Assembly: GCA_964349455.1 (NCBI GenBank)
Contig: CAYGGG010000002.1
Span: 1-61,034, forward strand
Reading direction: 5' to 3'
Source: CSSED10-109M sp964349455
Lineage (GTDB): Bacteria; Bacillota_I; Bacilli_A; RF39; UBA660
Length of the DNA stretch: 61,034 bases
Shown here: positions 44,711 to 54,114 of the stretch, one piece after another
Numbering within the stretch: the stretch's first letter is position 1
Layout of the letters: every line of letters begins with the position of its first letter
Position numbers and translations under genes: made by a program
Notes under the pieces: generated by a model
What the model saw: only the letters and a program-made list of their open reading frames with translations
What the model was told of the DNA's origin: nothing
Database searches by the model: none

Positions 44711-46494
44711 TGAATATTAAGAGTCAAATAGCGCCTAAGGGCCTAGAATTTAGAGCAGCTGATTTTATTATTAGTGATAAGTATGCCACTATTTTTACAG
44801 TTATTTCTTTTCCAAAAAGAATATCTATTGCTTATCTTTCTAATTTAACAAGTATGTCAGGAGTTAAGCTAGTGATTAAGCATATTCCAATGCAATTTTC
44901 GGTTATTAGTAAAATGTTGAACAAAGAAATTGTTGATTTAAAAGAAAGATACCAAACGGAAAGAGATCGGACTTTGCAAGAACGAATTAGACAAGATTAT
45001 GAATCTTTGGAACAATTTATTTCCGCTTTAGCATCAAGTCAAGCAAAGATTTATGATTTTCAAATGCATGTAATGGTAACTGCCAATTCTGAAGATGAGT
45101 TAATGACCCGTAAATTACAAATTAGAAACTATATTGAAGCGATGGAAATGCGTGCTTTTCCACTTCGCTTTGAACAGGAAAAAGTTTTTAAATCAATGTT
45201 ACCAATCTTCCCGGCACAAGATATTGAGGAAAGAATTGGGACACCAATTCCAGCACCAACGATTGCAGCAATGTATCCGTTTATTTTTAATAGTGTAAAA
45301 GATCCGGGACTTTCAACTTTACTAGGTGTTGACTTTTCAAGAGGTGTAATTTTATTTAATCAATTTTTGTATCAAATTAAAAAAGAACATAATCGTAATA
45401 ATGCTAATATGATTATTTTAGGAACTTCGGGTAGTGGTAAATCAACCGCGGCTAAGATTATGTTACGTTCTAGTATTCGTAATGATTATCAAATTGTAGT
45501 AATTGATCCAGAAGGTGAATTAGATGAAATGACTAAAATGTATGGTGGTGATTTTATTGATTTGGGTAAAGGTGGACAATTTGGAATGATTAATCCATTG
45601 GAAATAATAATGGATTATGATGAAGAAGAAATAAAAGAAGGACTTGGATATACGGTTTTAACAAGAACGTTACAAACATTAAAAGCATTTCTAAAATATT
45701 ATGATCCAAGTGTTGAGGAAGATGTTATTACTTTGTTTAGTGAAGTTTTACAAGATACTTATCGTCGGTTTGGAATGAACTTTGAAACTGATTACACTAA
45801 GTTTACTTCAACTGATTATCCAACTTTTAAAGATGTTTATGCAACAATTAAGGGACGATTATTATCAATGGCTGATCAATCACATGAAAAAGCAATTATG
45901 GAAAAGTTAGAAATGAAAATCCGTTCAATTGTTAAAGAATTAAAATATTATTTTGATGGTCATACAACTATAAAAACAAATAGTAATTTCATTGTATTTA
46001 ATATTCGTGAATTAATGAATGCTGATAACAATATTCGAAATGCTTTGTTTTTTAACATTTTAAAGTATGCTTGGGGATTAACATTAAATAAAAATGTTAA
46101 TACGGTCTTGATGGTTGATGAAGCGCATGTTTTAATTAGTGGTAGTAATACATTAGGTGCTGAATTTTTAGCACAAGTCCAAAGAAGATCAAGAAAATAT
46201 AATACGGGAACAATTATTATTACGCAACAACCAAGTGATTTTTCTGATCAAAAAGTAATTACACAAGGTAAAGCGATTTTTGATAATGCTGCGTATTATT
46301 TAGTAATGGGTCTTAAAAAGCAAGCAGTTGAAGATTTAGGAAAATTAATCGATTTAAATGATAATGAAAAAGAAAGTATTAAGCGATATAGTCAAGGGGA
46401 AGCTTTGTTTGTTTGTGGTAACCGAAGAATGAGAATGAATGTATATGCATCCGAGCAAGAACTTGATTCGTTTGGTGGGGGCGGTGGCTTATAA
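44710..46494 (+). CDS. VirB4 ATPase half
   Basis: A 594-aa VirB4-type ATPase, which powers T4SS assembly and substrate transfer from the cytoplasmic face. Walker A is GTSGSGKST (238-246), followed by VIDPEGELDEMTKMYGGDFIDLG, Walker B VLMVDEAHV (D470, E471) and the C-terminal TIIITQQPSDFSD. A coiled-coil-rich region of about 220 residues precedes the RecA-like domain. It is translated from the ATG overlapping the previous stop. The protein ends in a Gly-rich tail (FGGGGGL). Confidence 0.92.
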   Translation: MNIKSQIAPKGLEFRAADFIISDKYATIFTVISFPKRISIAYLSNLTSMSGVKLVIKHIPMQFSVISKMLNKEIVDLKERYQTERDRTLQERIRQDYESLEQFISALASSQAKIYDFQMHVMVTANSEDELMTRKLQIRNYIEAMEMRAFPLRFEQEKVFKSMLPIFPAQDIEERIGTPIPAPTIAAMYPFIFNSVKDPGLSTLLGVDFSRGVILFNQFLYQIKKEHNRNNANMIILGTSGSGKSTAAKIMLRSSIRNDYQIVVIDPEGELDEMTKMYGGDFIDLGKGGQFGMINPLEIIMDYDEEEIKEGLGYTVLTRTLQTLKAFLKYYDPSVEEDVITLFSEVLQDTYRRFGMNFETDYTKFTSTDYPTFKDVYATIKGRLLSMADQSHEKAIMEKLEMKIRSIVKELKYYFDGHTTIKTNSNFIVFNIRELMNADNNIRNALFFNILKYAWGLTLNKNVNTVLMVDEAHVLISGSNTLGAEFLAQVQRRSRKYNTGTIIITQQPSDFSDQKVITQGKAIFDNAAYYLVMGLKKQAVEDLGKLIDLNDNEKESIKRYSQGEALFVCGNRRMRMNVYASEQELDSFGGGGGL

Positions 46495-46512
46495 TAGGCA
46501 GGCGGTGATAAA

Positions 46513-49302
46513 ATGGATGATGAAAAACAAGAAGAGATAGGGGAAGAGTTAGAAGAAAATGATTCACCTAAGCAAGAGGAATTAAGGGTTGACACTAGTG
46601 ATGATACTCAAAGTAGTATAATTCAAAAGGCAACTGAGGCAAAAGAAATCATTGACAAAGCTAAAAAAATAAAGATGGTTGCTGCTGCATTGTCGGCAAT
46701 GTCACCTCTTTTTTTAATATTACTAAAAATAATGCTAGTTTTTGCGATTGCGCTTTTAATTTTAACAACCATTTTATCTTTTGTTGATCGTATTTATATT
46801 GGAATGGACAAAACATATAATTTTTTGAAATATGGAACGGCTATGGAAAGTGAAGATTTGTTTGTTGAAAAATTAAGAGCAGAATACAGGAAATACCATA
46901 CTTTTTCGAATGTTGAAGAAGAATTTGATCTGCCCTTAATTATGGCAACAGTTAATTATGCTCGCGTGATTGAACCAGAAGGACTTAATATTGAACATAT
47001 TGATACATCAATTTCACCAAAAGATACTTGGCAAATGCTTATTCCCGACAATAATGTTCGTTTTTTTTATCACGTGATGCATGATGAATTAGGTGAAATT
47101 TATACATTTAATCCGTTTGAGCGAAAGCTATTAGCACATATGGTTGGATTTAGAGTTGATAAAAAATGTGTTAAAAAACCAAAATTGGGTGCTGGTTTTT
47201 TTAATGATGTCTCTGAATTGGGTTTTGAGGTTGCAAATAGTTTAGAAGATATTACTAAGTTATTAGAAACGGTTAAATTAGAGATGACGGCTCATGATGA
47301 AACATTAAATAAAATTATAAGTTATACCCCATTTTTAAAAAATATTATTAATAAATATGGACCTGCATATACCTTTTTAATTGATATGATGGGCGCGCAA
47401 GATGCAAGTGTCGGTACTAAATTTTGGGAACGTAAAATCGAAGGTTGGGCCGCATCGTTAGACAAACAAAATCCCGCTGCGTTTATTAGTCGAATTCATG
47501 AAGCGTCACAAGAGAGTGAAGTTGTATGTAGTGATGATGAATTTGCCGTTCCGGTCCTAGTTGTTTTTATGGATTATGAATTGTATAAGCAATATTTAAT
47601 TGATTACTTTATTCCACTGTTTTACATTGATTGCAAAAACTGTCCTTATCGAGGTTTAGAAGAAGATGATCCATTTCGCCAATTGGTAATTACAAGAATG
47701 GCAAATGAAATATTTACAATGCGAGATTTGTATCGTGAATTTATTCCAAAGAATATTACTGCTTCGGGCGATATGTTTATTGGAATGGGAGCATTTATTC
47801 TTGATCCACAAAAGTGTTCACCAGCGCAAACTTTAGAAACGATTTTAGATTCGCCTTGTTTTTCCAGTTCTTATGGACCTAGAGGAAGTTTTTGGACACC
47901 AGGAGGAATGACCGGATTTTTTCATCAAGGAATTGATTTTACTCAAGCAGAAGGATCGCCGATTTTTGCTATGGCAAGTGGTAAGGTGGTTGCAAATGGA
48001 TATGGTTTTGTTAGTGGATATGGGTGGCATGTTTATATTGATCATGGTGAAATTGAGGGGAAACATTTTTTAACGCGGTATGCTCATATGGTAAAGCAAA
48101 GTGATTTGAAGGTTAATGATATTGTACATGGTGGCGATTTAATTGGCTACGTTGGAAAAACAGGAAGATCAACTGGGGATCATCTTCATTTTGAAATTCA
48201 TGTTGATGGTAGGCATACCGATCCTATTCCATATTTGCGTGATATTTTAAGCGGAACTTCACAATTTAATAATGGTGGGAATATTCAACATTATTTGATG
48301 TCTGATCATGCGAATGTACCTTATTGTGAATTACCTGATACTTTAGAAACGAATGGACAGTTACCAACTTCTTATGCAATGATTGCACATAGTTTAGTTC
48401 AAAAAACTGAACCAAGAGAAGTGGCAGAATTTATTTGTGAAAAAATGCCGGATAATCGACAAAGTATTATTAATTCGACGTTAGCTTCACAAAAATTTGA
48501 AATATATTCAGAAAAAATTCCCCCAGGCCTTCAATCAATTAGCCAAGCATTGGATGCTGGGGGACAGATATTGGTACATGTAAATGGGGGACCGTTTGAT
48601 CAAAATAAAAAAGGGAACTATTTAGCAATTGTTAAGTATGCAAATGGGCGATACTTGGTACTAGATCCAACAAGCGAATTTAGAACCCAGCCCCAAGGAT
48701 ATCTTGGTAATGATGTTTCAACAAGAATTTTAAACTTTATTGTTTCGGATGATATTTGGGCTTTTACTAGTTCAAGTGCTGGAATTGGTAATCCGGGAGG
48801 AACGCTTACAGCTTTTAATGATAAAGGATGGGCAAATCATTTGGCTGCTGAGGTGAAAAAATCTAAATTAGGATCTTTAAAACCTAAAGATGCAAATCAA
48901 TTTTTTCAAAGGGGAGTGGTTACAAATGATGGTTGGGGGAAAATATTAACAGCAATGTCTTATTTAGAATCAAGCCATCAACCAGGGTTAACGTATGATG
49001 AGGGACCAAAAATAATGGATAGAACAACAGGAAAACCGGCTCTTTCAACAGGATTGTTTCAAATGTCGCAAGGGTCAATTAGAGGATATAAGTTTCCGGG
49101 TTATGAAAAAGTGACAACTAATGATTTAAAAGACCCTTATAAAAATATTTCGATTGCTGTTCAACTTTTGGAACATTGGGTTGAAAAAGATGGATGTATT
49201 TCTTGTAAAGCAGCTAACAGTTGGCGTGGCGGAGCTCGCTATTGGGCGGTGTTAAGAGATGGAAAAGTTGAGACAATAAGAGCAGCGGTGTTAAAAAAAT
49301 AA
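46513..49302 (+). CDS. VirB1-like multidomain cell-wall hydrolase (M23, C39-like, lytic transglycosylase)
   Basis: A 929-aa protein. Order: acidic cytoplasmic N-terminus (1-60), a membrane helix at about 68-92, a long extracytoplasmic region (100-430), an M23 LytM endopeptidase (His471, Asp475 in HQGIDF; His557-x-His559 in DHLHFE), a C39-like domain (about 600-760) and a lysozyme/SLT-like domain (Glu819 in YLESSHQPG; STGLFQMS 845-852). In the C39-like domain the expected catalytic Cys position is Gln616 and the His position is Asn702, so it is probably inactive. Gram-positive T4SS use such wall hydrolases to open peptidoglycan. It follows VirB4 by 18 bases. Confidence 0.85.
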   Translation: MDDEKQEEIGEELEENDSPKQEELRVDTSDDTQSSIIQKATEAKEIIDKAKKIKMVAAALSAMSPLFLILLKIMLVFAIALLILTTILSFVDRIYIGMDKTYNFLKYGTAMESEDLFVEKLRAEYRKYHTFSNVEEEFDLPLIMATVNYARVIEPEGLNIEHIDTSISPKDTWQMLIPDNNVRFFYHVMHDELGEIYTFNPFERKLLAHMVGFRVDKKCVKKPKLGAGFFNDVSELGFEVANSLEDITKLLETVKLEMTAHDETLNKIISYTPFLKNIINKYGPAYTFLIDMMGAQDASVGTKFWERKIEGWAASLDKQNPAAFISRIHEASQESEVVCSDDEFAVPVLVVFMDYELYKQYLIDYFIPLFYIDCKNCPYRGLEEDDPFRQLVITRMANEIFTMRDLYREFIPKNITASGDMFIGMGAFILDPQKCSPAQTLETILDSPCFSSSYGPRGSFWTPGGMTGFFHQGIDFTQAEGSPIFAMASGKVVANGYGFVSGYGWHVYIDHGEIEGKHFLTRYAHMVKQSDLKVNDIVHGGDLIGYVGKTGRSTGDHLHFEIHVDGRHTDPIPYLRDILSGTSQFNNGGNIQHYLMSDHANVPYCELPDTLETNGQLPTSYAMIAHSLVQKTEPREVAEFICEKMPDNRQSIINSTLASQKFEIYSEKIPPGLQSISQALDAGGQILVHVNGGPFDQNKKGNYLAIVKYANGRYLVLDPTSEFRTQPQGYLGNDVSTRILNFIVSDDIWAFTSSSAGIGNPGGTLTAFNDKGWANHLAAEVKKSKLGSLKPKDANQFFQRGVVTNDGWGKILTAMSYLESSHQPGLTYDEGPKIMDRTTGKPALSTGLFQMSQGSIRGYKFPGYEKVTTNDLKDPYKNISIAVQLLEHWVEKDGCISCKAANSWRGGARYWAVLRDGKVETIRAAVLKK

Positions 49303-49314
49303 GGACGGTGAAAT

Positions 49315-50016
49315 ATGAAGAATATGTTTAAAATAGTATTATTATGTTTGATTTTTTTAGGAACTTCTTGTTCTGTTAATTATGATTTAATTGTTACATC
49401 TGATAAGAAATATATTGAAAAATTAGTTGTAACAATGCCAAGAGAAGCTTATTATGAAGATGATAAGCTTGCTGAAAAACAGATTGAAGACTTAATTGAT
49501 GATTTTAAGAATTTGGAACGTGGTGCTAATTTGTATAAATACAATTACCAAATAACGAAAGAATGGGTTTATTTTACGATTAGTCAAAAACATTCTAGTT
49601 TCTTTGGTTATAAAAATTCTTTAATTTATAGTAAATTATTTGAACAAATGGAATTAGTTGAAGAGAACACTTATAAATTAACTGTTAAAGGATATTTGGT
49701 TGATAATGAAGAGGGATTGCCCTTAATATGGGAAAAAGAGATGGCTATAGAAATCCAATTTCATAATGAAGTAATATCTTCCAACGCGAATGAAACAAAT
49801 AATTTTGATAACACATATACGTGGTATTTGGATGAAAATTTAGTTGATAATGGTATTAATGTTGAATTAAGTGACAAAATTAGATATGATGTAGTGGCAA
49901 GGTATTATTTTATGCAAAATATTTTAACAATTGGTTTGGTTACAACTATTACATTATTTGCTGGATTTATTTATTATCGATGGCACAAACAAGAACAAAT
50001 TAGGAATCAATTGTAA
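49315..50016 (+). CDS. Lipoprotein-like membrane-anchored protein 1
   Basis: A 233-aa protein with an N-terminal hydrophobic signal (FKIVLLCLIFLGTSC), whose SC may be a weak lipobox, an extracytoplasmic domain, and a C-terminal membrane helix (ILTIGLVTTITLFAGFIYY) with a charged tail. It is a paralogue of the next gene: SDKKYIEKLVVTMPREAYY aligns with SDKKFIEEVIFRIDRGAYP. Function unknown; the position between the wall hydrolase and VirD4 suggests an envelope subunit of the apparatus. Confidence 0.65.
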   Translation: MKNMFKIVLLCLIFLGTSCSVNYDLIVTSDKKYIEKLVVTMPREAYYEDDKLAEKQIEDLIDDFKNLERGANLYKYNYQITKEWVYFTISQKHSSFFGYKNSLIYSKLFEQMELVEENTYKLTVKGYLVDNEEGLPLIWEKEMAIEIQFHNEVISSNANETNNFDNTYTWYLDENLVDNGINVELSDKIRYDVVARYYFMQNILTIGLVTTITLFAGFIYYRWHKQEQIRNQL

Positions 50017-50028
50017 AGGAATGATATA

Positions 50029-50733
50029 ATGAAATTAAAATTATTGGGTTTATTAATTTTTGTCTTTGTTTTTTGTGGTTGTTCAATTGATTATCATTTG
50101 AAAATTACTAGTGATAAGAAATTTATTGAAGAAGTAATTTTTCGAATTGATCGAGGGGCATATCCTGAAGATGATAAAATCGCCGAAAAAATGATTAAAG
50201 ATGAATTAGATGCATACCAAGAATATGAAGAATACAACCAATATAGTTATAAACTGCGAATTACAAAAGATATTATTTACATCATTATTAATGGCGAACA
50301 TCAGAATATTGAACAATATATGGATTCGCCCCTGTATAAAAATGTATTCCAGTGGGTTGCTGCGTTTGAAGGTAGTACCTATCAATTTGAAACAACTGGA
50401 TCAAGATATGATGTAAATATGGGTGCTGATTCTGATTCATATTTTTATGTTTCGGATTTAAATGTTTATATAAAAACTCATAATAAAGTGATAAAAACAA
50501 ATGCATTAGATGAAAATTATCGAAAAAACGTTTTTCAATGGCAAATTGAAAATAATGATGTTCCTAATAAAATTGAAATCGAACTAGATTATTCGAAAAG
50601 ATATGATATAATAATGCTTGACTTTGTTTTTAATAATTTAATTACTGTTATTTCTTTTACAATTATTATTGGAACGTTAGTTGTCGTTGGTGGATATTTT
50701 ATGATGCAAAATAGATTAAAAAATAAATTATAG
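50029..50733 (+). CDS. Lipoprotein-like membrane-anchored protein 2
   Basis: A 234-aa paralogue of the preceding gene. Its N-terminal signal ends FVFCGC, a reasonable lipobox. The body shares the SDKKF, DDKIAEKMIKDE and C-terminal membrane helix features. A tandem duplication 12 bases apart implies a paired or alternative envelope subunit. No family name is recognised. Confidence 0.65.
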   Translation: MKLKLLGLLIFVFVFCGCSIDYHLKITSDKKFIEEVIFRIDRGAYPEDDKIAEKMIKDELDAYQEYEEYNQYSYKLRITKDIIYIIINGEHQNIEQYMDSPLYKNVFQWVAAFEGSTYQFETTGSRYDVNMGADSDSYFYVSDLNVYIKTHNKVIKTNALDENYRKNVFQWQIENNDVPNKIEIELDYSKRYDIIMLDFVFNNLITVISFTIIIGTLVVVGGYFMMQNRLKNKL

Positions 50734-50742
50734 GAGGGTTCT

Positions 50743-52980
50743 ATGAAATTGAAGTTTAAAACTGAAGATAAAGATATTATGATATTTGCTATTTTTTGTG
50801 TTGTTCTTTTTTATATTGTAGCAATTGGATATTTAAATATTTCATTGTTAATTGCTGAAGAAAAAATTCATGGTTTCAATCCTCTCCCAGCTTTTTCTTC
50901 GACAAATTTTCCACCAGTAATGGTTTTCTTTATTGTTTTTTTAATTGTAATTGTTGCTAGTGTATCATCTTATTTTTTTAGAATGGAAAAAGGGATTGGT
51001 TTTGAAATTGGTGCAAAAGATGAAAAAGGATATACAAGATGGGCGACTGAAAAAGAAATGAAAAAACAAACCAAAATGGTGTTACCAACTGCTAAAACAA
51101 GTGAGTATGCCGGGATTCCTTTAATTAATAATGGTCGTGAAATTTGGGTTGATGATGGCGAAGCCCATAGTTTAATAATCGGTTCAACTGGTTCTGGTAA
51201 AACAGCTGGGATTGTTCATCCAATGGTTAAGATTCTTGCTAAAAAGGGAGAGTCAATGATTATTACTGATCCAAAAGGCGAGATTTATGAAGAAAATGGG
51301 GTTATGTTAAAAGAAAAGGGATATAACATTATATTACTAAATTTTCGTAATCCGCAAAGAGGTAATTCTTGGAATCCAATGCAGCTTCCTTATCAATTAT
51401 ATAAAGAGGGTAATCAGGATAAGGCAAATGAGCTTTTAGATGACTTAGCGGTTAATATTTTGTATGAAGAAGTTAAAAATGATGATCCGTTTTGGGAGAA
51501 AACTTCAGCTGATTATTTTGCAGGACTTGCTTTGGGATTGTTTGAGGATGCAAAACCAGAGGAAATAAATTTAAATAGTATTAGTTATATGGCAACTGTT
51601 GGAGAAGAGAAGTCTTTGGGGACAACTTATATTAAAGAGTACTTTAGTCATAAGAGTCAAAAATCAACTTCATATATAAGTGCAAATAGTACTTTGATTG
51701 CACCAACTGAAACAAAGGGTGGGATTTTAGCTGTTTTTCATCAAAAAATGAAAATATTTTCAGCAAGAGAGAATTTAGCTGAAATGCTTTCGCATAGTGA
51801 TTTTGATATGAAAGATATTGGGCGTAAAAAAACAGCTGTATTTTTGCTAATTCATGATGAAAAGAAAACGTATCACCCGTTGATGACAATTTTTATTAAG
51901 CAGTGTTATGAAACTTTAATTGATGTTGCTCAAGAAATGGGAGGGAAACTAGCTTTTCGTACTAATTTTATTTTAGATGAGTTTGCCAATATGCCCCCGT
52001 TAAAAGACGCAACAACGATGGTAACAGCAGCACGAAGTCGTTTGATTCGGTTTAATTTTTTTATTCAAAATTATGCTCAATTAACTCAAGTATATGGTAA
52101 AGAGAATGCTGATACGATAAAGGGCAATTGTGGGAACACGGTTTATTTAATTAGTAGTGAGCTAAGCGCCCTAGAAGAAATTAGTAAGCTTTGTGGCGAA
52201 TCAAAATCAAAGGAAAAAGATAAGACCGATTCACGTCCATTAATTACAGTGAGTGATTTACAAAGGCTAAAATTGTGGGAAGTGCTTATTATGCGGGATC
52301 GAATGATGCCATTTAAAACAAAATTTACGCCAAATTTTAAAATTGATTGGGGCTACGAAACTGATAAAGCAGAGTATATTACACGGATTAAAAATCCAAT
52401 TGATGTTTTTGATATAAAAATGTTTGTTGAAAACAAAAGAAAATCATTGTTTGAAACGGCTACCAAAGCACTAGATGATAAACCAAAACCAATGGCATCG
52501 AATGCAAAACCAGAGTTGGATTTGGATGCTTTAATTCAAAGAATGGATCAAAAGATTGCTGAACTTGAAAAAGAAGAACTTGAAAAAACGAAACAAGGAA
52601 AGGGACAAAGAGCGATTGCAATTAGTGATAAAAAGGACGAAAAACTTCCTTTTGAAAAAGAATCTGAAATTGTTAAAGACGATATATTCATTGTAAATGA
52701 AGAACCCGTTGTAAAAGAAGAACCAAAGATAGAAGTAAAAATACCGGTGAAAGAAGAAATAAAGGTAGAAGTAAAACCACTAGTGAAGGAAGAACCGAAA
52801 ATGGAAATAAAACCGCCAGTGGTTGCTAAACCTGAGGAAAAAGTAAAACCAAAAATCGATTTAACTGATTTTGATGAGGAAGATGGTAATTTAGAGAAAC
52901 ATGAAGAAAATATTAAAACTGAGAAAAAAGGATTTATTACCGATGATCAATTTTTTGATGATTTCTTTGGTGATGAATAG
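50743..52980 (+). CDS. VirD4/TraG-type T4SS coupling protein
   Basis: A 745-aa coupling ATPase that brings substrates to the T4SS. Two N-terminal membrane helices (FAIFCVVLFYIVAIGYLN and VMVFFIVFLIVIVASVSSYFF) precede the NTPase. Walker A is GSTGSGKT (from 147), Walker B ILDEFANMPP (D412), and the all-alpha domain lies between, with DPFW at 248 and APTETK at 320. The last ~170 residues are an acidic and basic tail with three near-repeats (KEEPKIEVKIPV, KEEIKVEVKPLV, KEEPKMEIKPPV), likely flexible and perhaps involved in substrate or partner binding. No relaxase accompanies it here, so the substrate may be protein. Confidence 0.93.
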   Translation: MKLKFKTEDKDIMIFAIFCVVLFYIVAIGYLNISLLIAEEKIHGFNPLPAFSSTNFPPVMVFFIVFLIVIVASVSSYFFRMEKGIGFEIGAKDEKGYTRWATEKEMKKQTKMVLPTAKTSEYAGIPLINNGREIWVDDGEAHSLIIGSTGSGKTAGIVHPMVKILAKKGESMIITDPKGEIYEENGVMLKEKGYNIILLNFRNPQRGNSWNPMQLPYQLYKEGNQDKANELLDDLAVNILYEEVKNDDPFWEKTSADYFAGLALGLFEDAKPEEINLNSISYMATVGEEKSLGTTYIKEYFSHKSQKSTSYISANSTLIAPTETKGGILAVFHQKMKIFSARENLAEMLSHSDFDMKDIGRKKTAVFLLIHDEKKTYHPLMTIFIKQCYETLIDVAQEMGGKLAFRTNFILDEFANMPPLKDATTMVTAARSRLIRFNFFIQNYAQLTQVYGKENADTIKGNCGNTVYLISSELSALEEISKLCGESKSKEKDKTDSRPLITVSDLQRLKLWEVLIMRDRMMPFKTKFTPNFKIDWGYETDKAEYITRIKNPIDVFDIKMFVENKRKSLFETATKALDDKPKPMASNAKPELDLDALIQRMDQKIAELEKEELEKTKQGKGQRAIAISDKKDEKLPFEKESEIVKDDIFIVNEEPVVKEEPKIEVKIPVKEEIKVEVKPLVKEEPKMEIKPPVVAKPEEKVKPKIDLTDFDEEDGNLEKHEENIKTEKKGFITDDQFFDDFFGDE

Positions 52981-52999
52981 TGCTTTTAAGCACTTTTTT
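52979..52999 (+). terminator. Terminator at the end of the secretion locus
   Basis: AGTGCTT and AAGCACT (52979-52985, 52988-52994) form a hairpin overlapping the VirD4 stop, followed by six T residues. Confidence 0.8.
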
Positions 53000-53001
53000 G
53001 T

Positions 53002-53030
53002 TTGAATTTTTTCTTTTTAAATGCTATACT
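53002..53030 (+). promoter_or_regulatory. rmuC promoter
   Basis: TTGAAT (53002-53007), a 17-bp spacer and TATACT (53025-53030) preceded by TGC form an extended promoter. Confidence 0.75.
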
Positions 53031-53046
53031 ACAAGGGAGGGATAAT

Positions 53047-54114
53047 ATGGAAATAGTTTTATTGGGTGTTGTAGTAGTTTTTAATTTGTTTGTTTTATTA
53101 AGTCTTTATTTAAAAAAGAACAATAGTAATGATATGATTGAAAAGATGGGTAAGTTAGAAACAACAATGGTTAAGGAATTTGGCGAGTTTCGTAATAATT
53201 TTTCGCGTGATTTAAATAGTGATTTTGAAAAATTAAATGAAAAGATAGAAACAAGACTAAATTATATAAATGAACGAGTTAATGAACGCTTGGATGCTAA
53301 TTTTAAGGAAACTAATAAAACATTTACTTCGGTTTTAGAGAGGCTTTCAAGAATTGATGAGGCTCAGAAAAAAATTGATAGTTTGTCAACTAATATTGTT
53401 TCATTGCAAGATATTTTAACTGACAAAAAATCAAGGGGAACTTTTGGCGAAGTAAATTTAAAAAATATTATGACTAGTGTTTTTGGTGAAAGAAATGATA
53501 AATTGTATCAACTACAGTATTCTTATCCAAATGGGACAACGGTTGATTGTGTTTTATTTGCACCAATACCTTTAGGACCAGTTTCAATTGATTCAAAATT
53601 CCCGTTAGAAAATTTTCGACGTCTTTTTGATGATAATAATATTGATGCTCGTAAAAGGTTTAAAAATGATTTAAAAAAACATGTTGATGATATTGCAAGT
53701 AAATATATTATTAATGGTATTACCTCAGATCAAGCAATTATGTTTATTCCCGCCGAAGCTGTTTTTGCTGAGGTTCATGCATATCATTCTGATGTTGTTG
53801 ACTATGCTTTTCGAAAGAAAGTTTTTATTGCTTCGCCAACAACTTTAATGAGTGTTTTATCAACGGTGCAAATGGTAATGATGAATTTAGAAAGAGATAA
53901 GTATGCTAGCGTTATTCATAAGGAATTAATTAATTTAGATGAAGAATTTAAAAGATATAAAGAAAGATGGGACAAGTTATCAAGAAGTATAGATACAGTT
54001 AGTCGTGATGTGCATGAAATTCATACGACAACTGATAAGATTACGAAACGATTTAGTTCAATTAGTCAAGTTGAAATTAAAAAAGAAATTGAAGGAGGAG
54101 AGACAAATGAATGA
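53047..54114 (+). CDS. rmuC: RmuC-like DNA recombination protein
   Basis: A 355-aa RmuC-family protein: an N-terminal membrane anchor (EIVLLGVVVVFNLFVLLSLY), a long coiled coil (about 25-125), then the conserved nuclease-like core (KKSRGTFGEVNLKNIM, VDCVLFAP, VSIDSKFPLENFRRL, AIMFIPAEAVFAEVHAY, VFIASPTTLMSVL). RmuC limits DNA inversions and rearrangements. The start is ATG 53047 after AGGGAGG. Confidence 0.9.
   Translation: MEIVLLGVVVVFNLFVLLSLYLKKNNSNDMIEKMGKLETTMVKEFGEFRNNFSRDLNSDFEKLNEKIETRLNYINERVNERLDANFKETNKTFTSVLERLSRIDEAQKKIDSLSTNIVSLQDILTDKKSRGTFGEVNLKNIMTSVFGERNDKLYQLQYSYPNGTTVDCVLFAPIPLGPVSIDSKFPLENFRRLFDDNNIDARKRFKNDLKKHVDDIASKYIINGITSDQAIMFIPAEAVFAEVHAYHSDVVDYAFRKKVFIASPTTLMSVLSTVQMVMMNLERDKYASVIHKELINLDEEFKRYKERWDKLSRSIDTVSRDVHEIHTTTDKITKRFSSISQVEIKKEIEGGETNE

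Noticed and set aside
24651..52980. Integrative conjugative element
   Set aside because: VirB4, VirD4 and hydrolase genes are present, but no relaxase, integrase, excisionase, replication gene or flanking att-like repeat was seen, and flanks are housekeeping genes.
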